From Hippasteria phrygiana (Eukaryota; Echinodermata; Asteroidea; Valvatida; Goniasteridae), in contig JAZGUH010000185.1 of the NCBI GenBank assembly GCA_037893225.1, positions 2,666,001-2,730,000 on the forward strand: a stretch of DNA of 64,000 bases, written 5' to 3'. Positions 27,501-36,500 of the stretch are shown here, piece by piece (position 1 is the stretch's first letter; each line of letters starts with the position of its first letter). Under the pieces are notes generated by a model. It was not told the DNA's origin, did no database searches, and was given only the letters and a program-made list of their open reading frames with translations. Made by a program: the position numbers and the translations under genes.

Positions 27501-30500
27501 CTGCAGTTTTAAGACAACTTTGCAACTTCTTTAAGATTCAAATAAGAAATAATAACTTCTCTTTCATATACATGATCCAAACAGCATCTTTCTCAAAGGG
27601 TAAACAACACAGGAACAGAAACTGGCAAGTTGGGACACATTCGGGGTTGCACATAGTGTTTCCTCCCCAGGAGCAAGGTTTTGAGCTTAACGTTTCCCCA
27701 CCTACCTTACCTAGGGGGGGGGGGGGGTCTGGGGGCATTAAAGACGTTAAACGGTGATATTTAACTCATTTAGGGCATAATTTGTAAGCTAACTTTGGTG
27801 AACATTTTTAGGAAAAACAATTAAAAATCTATTATTTGGTTTGGTAAAAATCAGTTCAACATTTACTTTTCCTTCACATTCAAATCAACTATACACAGTT
27901 TCCCCAACTAATTCCCAAAGTTGCATCTTTTTTCCCCACTACTTTTTCTTTTCCACTTGGCATTATTTCCTGCAACCCTGCACACAATAGTACAGGTTAC
28001 AGACTAGGGGACAAGAGAAGTAACAGGGTTAGAAATGGCTTGGTTTCATACAAAGAATATAATGTTGCAGCTGCAATAACTTTTTTAGCGCTCTGCTTTT
28101 TTTTTCTGCTTCTTTTTACATGCATAAGAGAATGTGATTTATGCAACCTGCACCATCATATTGAAGCATTGTTGTAGCTATAGTTCAAAATATTCACAAC
28201 ACTGCAACTGCCGAAACTGCGGGCATTGGGTACATTCAGCAGTCTGCTCCGATTCATGTATACATTTCTTTCAAAATCCATTTGAATGTACACAAAAAAT
28301 ACCTTGATGAAGAGGGAGGTCATTCTCTCCGAGGTGTTGTAGTATCTTGAGATGCTATGGATCATGCGTATGGCATTGATCAAGCTAGGAATGCAGTCCA
28401 CCATACCAACCTGCAATGCAAGTCCCAATTCTATTTTTTTTCCCAGAAAATATATCATTTTACTGATTAGGTTAACATAATTAACCCTCCTATAGTTATA
28501 ACTTTCACGGCCTATCAACAAATCTACCCACCAATTCTCACAGCTTGTGTGTGTTTCAACCCGTCACTTGATAGGTTTTGATATATAGGGTACGTAGTTG
28601 GCTCCATTTTGGCCCTGAGAGAGGGAGGGTTTAAAGGTAGTTCAAATTGCTGAGTTCTTAGACAACTTTGCCCAAGTGCTGCACATGCAATGTAGTGTAT
28701 AATGGCATGGTGTTTGCTACACGTGTCTCCGACTGGAGTTGTCTTGGATTTGTTTGAGACAACTTTTCTCATAGTGTTTACAAGCATGAAAGTAGCATAC
28801 GGACCATGTCGTGCTGTAGATCAATCACATTAATTGCATTTAAAATGCGTTTGCCTCTTGCATTTCAAAAATTAAGATGCACATGGGAATGCATGGAAGT
28901 TTTCCAATTGTCTGAGATTTTGAATTTCACGTGATATTCAACGGACGCTATGATTGGCTAAGGCAAAGACCAGGACCCAATTTCATAGGCTTGCTGCAAT
29001 TTTCAGCTGACGAAACCTTTGGTCCATTTCACAGAGACCATAAGCAGTAAGCACGGGGGACAACTTCATACAGTTGCTTAACAGTTAGCAGAAAACTTAT
29101 GTAAGCAAATTTGCTTAGCCCAAATCCTCCAATTTCAATGTGATTTTTTCACACATCGTAGGGAGTAAGAATTAAGTTTTAGTGTATAACTCATGTTAAC
29201 ACTTTTGGTATTTGGAGATTAAAAAATAAAACCTTTATCATAGGGCTACATGTAGATCTTTGGGCTATTCAATTTGAATAGTAATGGTGAGCAATTTAGA
29301 AAATAGACTTGTCCCTGAGCAAACTCCAATAAGTGAGGGTTTAGTTTAGTTTAGTTTAGTTTAGTTTAGTTTAGTTTAGTTTAGTTTAGTTTAGTTTAGT
29401 TTAGTTTAGTTTAGTTTAGTTTAGTTTAGTTTAGTTTTTTTTCGGGGGGAAAATTAACAACAAAAACACACTTCACACGATTCTACCACTGATGATAGGT
29501 CATTAACCACACACAACTGTTGAAGCTGGCATTTTACAATCATATTCAAAACAAAAATATATTAGGCTTTCGCCATGTTGGTTCAGGAAATTTGGTTTGC
29601 TCGCATGAAATTTATAGGCTGCCTTTGACAAAAACAACCTTTAATTTTGCACTCTATGGCTATCTTTGATGTCAGAGGGTATTTATCTTAAGGCGATGCA
29701 AACAATTCCCTGCCTGTAATTGTCAGTCCATAAAATTTCCTTTCATTCCAATAATTAAGTATCAATATAAAAAGCACAGAATTATTATTGCCAACCTAGA
29801 TTCGGTGATCATTTATCTGGATCTCAATTTTGATGACAAATCTCGTGACATAATAATTACACGGAATCTTGGGCAGGTACTACTTACAGGATCAGAGTGA
29901 TAAAGTGGCTCACAGAACTTCTCCAGTGTGTACAAGTACTTGACATTGTCTCGTGCCTCGTTAGCAGCGTCAGTGATGCGGGAGTCCAGTTCCTTCCAGA
30001 TCTAAGTACAACCAATTCATCACTCTCAGGAGCACACTGCCAGGGCTCAATTTGCGGTGAAAAATCTACTAGACCACAGGGCTAGTAGCTCAATAAATTT
30101 ACTAGACCGGCAAAAATTTTCAAGCTTGACACACAATAAAAAACAATTAATAAAAATAAATAAATGAAAACAATTGCAGATGACGAACCAAATTTCGGCC
30201 TTACTTGGTGTATTTTTTAACTAGACTGAAATGCACCGACAACAAACTGGTGCATACTCTTAATTGCAGTGGTACTTTCTATAAACAGTTAGTGAAACCT
30301 GTTCGAAAACCACGAGACCATCAGACTTGTTGGTTATGGAAACCACTAGACCAGTACTTAAATTGCAAAGACTCGGTCTAGCGGTCCAGCGGGTACTTAC
30401 AGCCCTGACTGCAAATAAAGTAGTGAAGAATGGCTTTACAGAAACTCATTGTGAAGTCAACCACTTTAGAGAATTAATTCCTCTTTTGTATGGGGGAAAA

Positions 30501-33500
30501 GAGACTCTTTAGTTTGTTTTCGCCCAATAATAACTCGAGTCTACAAATGTTGACAAATTTTGTGCTTCGGAGATTAAATGTGTTTCCCTTTATGGATTTC
30601 GGGATGCTAAAAACGAATATGACCATAAAAACGGTCAATTGGCTACAGTTGTCAAGAAATTGTATTACATTGTACGGATATGTACATCTGATACTTGCAA
30701 TCAATTAGGTTGATTAAACCCGACACTAAAAAAAGAGAAATCTTGCCAAATGTAGTTTTAACCTATTAGGCATTGCGGGTTAGAACAAGAGCTCTTAACA
30801 GTTTATTTATCCTCCTCCCTTCCCAAGTCAAGAATAATAGCTACTGACCCGATTCCATATCTTCAAAAATTTAGCCAATTTACAATTTTAAGCATCATTG
30901 CTGGTCTCAGTGACCCAGAATTAGTCAAGATTGACTACTTTTATTTCCGAAGCATTTTGGCTGTAGAACAGTGCACGATCGACTGGTCAGAAGATTAGGT
31001 CAATTTGTTTTCATTATTATTTGCGATTTTATGAATGCATTATAAAATGTAATGTTTCTTTTTCTGTTACAAAACCACTATTTGCACCACCTCAGCCAAA
31101 GGGGACAATTTAGTTCTAGACACAATTTTGCAAAGCAAACATTAAATGCAAATATTGTTTTGTGTGTATTGAATACAGACTAATTATGAATTTTGAACAG
31201 CAAAATCTGCTTTTTAGGTCAACTTGCCCACTCAATTGACCTATCCCAAGTTTCAAATTGACCACGCCCCCAAGACAACCACATGGAATTTTTGCGTTAA
31301 TTTTTCTACGTCTCTGATTCTGGATTACAACTGTTATTAGACAATATTTCACAAATGGAGTTCACACGCTTCCACTGCAATAGGTCAACGGCATGACGTC
31401 CGACAGGTTTCAACTGTTGATTAGGATAATCGGCAGATTGACTTACCTTAAGGACCTTGCTTTTTGCAACGTTGAGCACATGGATGACCATCTTACATTT
31501 GTGGCTCTTTATTTGGTCCACGATGGAGTTAAACCTTGCTGTAAGCAATCTCCAGTGCTCCAGCTCGGCTAGTGGCCCCGTGTCATCAGCTTCCTTCCTC
31601 ATTTGTTCACTCTCGGCTAAAACCTATGGCAGGCCATCATCAGCAAATTAATGCCAACCCGGGAATGTTTGGAATAAAACAATCTGGGAACAGCCAAATA
31701 TTTTGGATAACAGTGTTTGATATGGCTAAGTACTAGGCCATCCTATTTCGTTCTCTCAATTTTTTGTTTGTAGGTTGGTTTTTTTGTTTTTTGTAATTCC
31801 TCCAAACAAATCCAGTATTCCAGTTCAAATGGCCAGAGTCGATCTATAACATGTTTTAAAGCAGTTTGGTCGACGTCACTATCACTATTTATGTGATCTC
31901 CAAACAGGCTTACACACTATAACACACATCCCACCATACACATTTTTAAGATCCATCTTTAAAAAAAAAATGCATACCGACGCTACACTTTTTTGTTTTA
32001 CTATAGAGGAAAACATCTGTATGGTGTGAAGTTCATATTTCTCATTAGATCACTTTTTTCAGGGGGGGGGGGGCAGTAGGGAAAGGGTGGGTGCTTGAAA
32101 TTAGCGACAGTTTATTTGATAGGCCTGTACCTGCTCGATGTCTTTACACCAGAAGGTGACAAGCTCCTCGAAAGCCTCTACAATCTCTGGGTTAGCTGCA
32201 GCTAGGATGCAGTCAGCTGCAGTGTTCAGGTCTTCGATGTCAACGGTTTCACAGTCACGCAGTTGGATGGCACCTGATACATTGGTCTGTGCACCTGCAA
32301 CAATATGGTAAATACCGTGGCCAAATTACCATGGATTTTGCACCATTTACCATGGTTTCACCACATACTTTTTCTTAAGGGCAGTCTGACTAAAGTCCAA
32401 CATTCAAGACGGACGTGTTGTGTGCGTGGCTGTTGATTGGTCAATATACATCAAGTGAGGGGGATAGATGGATTGGTCTATGAGCCATGATACATTGTGA
32501 TACACTCATCTATGTAAGACTAATAATAATGCATGACATTTATACCTAGGAATGTCCATGACCATAAGCACTTTCAACTGCGAGAATAAATGTGTTTCTA
32601 ACAAAGTTTTTGAATAGGTTGATTGAAGTGAGTCTTAGATGTGTACAGGGAGACTGTCCTGAGTACTGGTAAATTTAAGACCTTTTGAGAGATGAGGCTG
32701 TTGAGGTATGTAGGAGTGAGGCCATTTCTTGCTTTGTATGCAGAAAGAATTTTGGATTGAATCTGCTGAATGACTGGACACACACAGAGTTTGCACTCAA
32801 TGGAAACTGACACGGTGTGGCCACAACTTTTTTACAATTTTTTATATTCGCACTGCCATTACGGGAAGAGCTGCGCTGTTGGGAGGAATTATGGTAAGGG
32901 GGTGTCTTAGAACTCAGAACCCTCAGAGCAATTTAATGGGAATATCACCTGTACACCATGTGTTAACAGTCTAAGAATTAACGACTGGTAAATCTGCATT
33001 GCTGGTATATTGCAAATGCACGCTGACTCGGGAACTGCCGAGTTTGTCTCTGGTGGGCATGCTTCAAAGTTTTAAAGGTTTAAAGTCGTATTTAGAAACC
33101 CGGACACGTTCCCAAATGGAAAACCAAGGGAGCAGACGTGTTCTGGTTCCAGGACTCCAAATTTATGCCAGTTTTGATCAATTCACAAGGTATCTACGGA
33201 GAGATCAGTGATGACAAACAAGACCACCTACTTCCAACATACTGCATGAAGTTGTCAAATGAATCCAGGAAGTTCTTGTGTGTCTTCTTGCCGTGGGGTG
33301 TCTCGCCCAATGCTCCCCAGTTCTCTAGGGCATGGACAGCAGGCTTGAAGATCTTGCTAAGTACTTGCTGGATGCCGGGCAAGATGCTCAGTCTACCAGA
33401 TTTGGATGTATCAAAGAAGCCATAGTTGATCTCCTGTAATAAGAGGTAAGGTACCAGGGCTGTAGTCGAGTCCATCACAAGTCCCTGCAAGTCCCTGCAA

Positions 33501-36500
33501 GTCCCTGCAAGTCCCTGCAAGTCCCTGCAAGTCCCTGCAAGTCCCTGCAAGTCCCTGCAAGTCCCTGCAAGTCCCTGCAAGTCCATCACAAACCCTCCAG
33601 TCCTAATCCCAATCATAAGCTATTCAAATGAGCTTTGACAAAGGCATTCCTTTGAGATTGTTCATCCAGTTACTTGTAAATGGCTTTATGAAAGGACCTG
33701 TGCCTGGACTTGCGAAAGGACTTGTGAAAGGACTTGCAGGGACTCAACTACAGCCCTGTAATGTACTACCAATGAGGCCGGACAGAAAGCCATCAAGTAT
33801 AAAGCAAAGTTACAGTAAAAATGTTTACAAGTTTTCGCCCTTCCCAATAGAGTACTTATTAGTGCTATAGACCTTTTTCACATGCTGTCACGGACCGCAT
33901 ATTGTAGTGATGTTAACGTAGTGCTCATTCAAAGTAAACCAGTCAAGCGTGGTGCGTGTGGTTTAACCTTTTATGGTATTATTCAAAGAAACACAGAATG
34001 CAGTGCTGCATGGGGTATTTTGGAATTTTCCCGGGAGCTCTGACAAAATGATCCCGACTGTAATTTTAACCCTTATGCCATGTTGATCAGATCAGTTGTC
34101 TGGCCTCTACCAGCCTTTTAGGACTAGATAGGGACAATTATACAGTCGTATACAGTCCTGTTTTACAAGTGCACACAAGCCACCGAGCTTGACAAGGTTA
34201 GCTGGCTAAATCAAATTTTAAAAAGCAGCTCGAGTACTCTGAGACACAAATTGTGCTGAAATTGATGTGTCATTGCACATTATTCAAATAATCAATGATA
34301 AAAATGTTTTGACGGCTGTCAAAATGCACATAATTTGCTTAACCCATTGAATATAGACGACAGCCATAGCCGTGGTATAAAAAAGACCACCTGGCTGGTT
34401 GTTGTCTACATGCACATTCCTGCATGTATTCAATCCATTGTTTGCCTATTGTGTGCATTAAGCTTGGCTGCACATGGCTGTATGGCATACCAGCACCCTA
34501 GCCCAGTATGGACTCCCTTCGCGTTGCAAGGGAGTCCAGAATATGAAGCTACTGGAAGTAGTCGAAAAAAATTAGAAACAAAATTACAATATTTTTACCT
34601 CACTGTAGACACTAATTTCACGCCCATTATACTCTTTGTGTCTTTATCTATCCGTCCGTGAGGTTCACGAATTCCTTATGCTTCGCTGGCCGACATTTTT
34701 CAGGAAAATAAACTCAAAAGCAACGTTAAACTTGTAGACTCTTTTCATCAGTTTCAGACCAAGTATACGTACATAAATCGTATGTGTGCGTATAATTACG
34801 CGTGCACGCAAGCACTAGGCCGCGCGCGCATGCACGCACAATGCGCATGCGTGATTTGCCTAGTAACTGACCCCCTAACGCGCAGGCACAATAACTTGCG
34901 TAACGTTCGTGTTCGTAGTGAGGATCCTGCTTTGCGATATGCCATATTCCTTCAAAACAGCATCGATTACGTCGTCCATAATAGCCTCCCAAATTCGTTC
35001 TTATTATCTTCTATAGCCCAAAACAGATTTGGAACTTTAAAAGTATCTGTAGACTACACAGAAAACACTTTTCAAGACCGTCCGTACCGCGCAGCCAGCC
35101 CAAACGGTAGTGCGCATGCGAGTGGTTGCCAGGCAAATCGCGCGTGCGCATTGCGCCTGCTCTGCACGCAGCAGCATCGCACGCAGAATTTCGGAGGTCG
35201 CGCGCGCGCGTATGTCATGTAACTCGGTATGAAACTGATGAAAAGAGGCTACAAGTTTAACGTTGCGTTTGAGTATATTTTCCTGGAAAACGTCGGCCAG
35301 CGAATCATATGGAATTCCTGAACCTAACGGACAGATAGATAAGGACACAAAGAGTATGTGTGGGCATGAAATTAGCTTCTACAACGAGGTAAAACGTGAA
35401 CAAAATCCTGTTAAAGTTTTGATTTCAATGAATGCGACATCTCGTATCCAGGACGTTAGTCGTAGTGCAATGAAGACATCGTCCAACCTAGTGCAATGAA
35501 GACATCGTCCAACCTGGGCTAACCAGCATCCCATTAATAACAGCCGAACAGAATGGGTTAAAATAAAAGCGATTTATTTACAGAAATCCAACCCTACAAT
35601 CAGCTGACCTCGTGCAGATTGCGTTGATTCAGTGCTAGATCCGTCCTGCTTCTCAAGAAGAAGATGCACTGCCCTGTAAGACCTTCTTCCAGACCACTGG
35701 TAACAAACAGTCGCTGCATCTGAGCTCCATTAGGTAATGCCACTATACGGCCGGAATCTGCACACATAATATTACACAAGTATCACTAACGACTGTTCCA
35801 GATGGAGCGTCCAAGTTGAGCTCAAAAGTCAAAAGCCCCCTGCTGGTTGTCATATTTGGTTCTATTTTTTGTTACAAATCTTAACGCCAGAAACCCTGTA
35901 ATTTGCGTGTATAGGTAACTTAGAACAAAACAAATTACCTAGTCAGTTTTCTTTGTGGTTTGTTAAAAAAAATACACGGGCGAAAAATTTCGGGTCAATT
36001 TTTGGGCAATTGCACAAAAAAAAAAAATTCCCAAACCCCCCTCCCCCCCCCCCTGCAAAAAATACTGGATCCGCCCCTGATGAAACACTGCCGGATGACC
36101 TGATATCTCACCATGGCTAGGGGCATCGCCATCTTGCAGGAAGAACATCAGGGATCGGGAACCATCCTTCTCAAAGAACCGGTCAAACAAGTTTAGTTGC
36201 TACAGGAACATGGAGACAAGCAAAGAAAACATTTGAAATGAAAATTAAAAGTGTTGCGTGTTAATGTCAACTGCAAGAGTTATGCAGTGCGTAAATCAAG
36301 AACTTAATGCAACAACTGCGACCCGATCAAGAGAAATGAGTCAAGTGTCATCCCTTATATTTATTTGGCATATTTTAAAAAGTAAATGTTTTGTTTGCCT
36401 CGGATTTATCAGATTATAGTTTATCAGGTCATAATTAACGTGATTGGACAATATTTCACAAGCCGCGTTTACCTAATTCTACCACGATAGGCTACTTCCA

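Noticed and set aside
29338..29436. Interstitial telomere
   Set aside because: The unit is TTTAG, not TTAGGG; it is a simple microsatellite.
33434..33616. N-terminal extension of exon 5 with [10 protein letters not shown] repeats
   Set aside because: It is read-through of the 10-bp minisatellite in a transposon; a normal acceptor starts the exon at 33433.
34782..35222. 146-codon plus-strand frame
   Set aside because: It spans the arms and centre of a foldback transposon; being open is explained by GC-rich repeat sequence.
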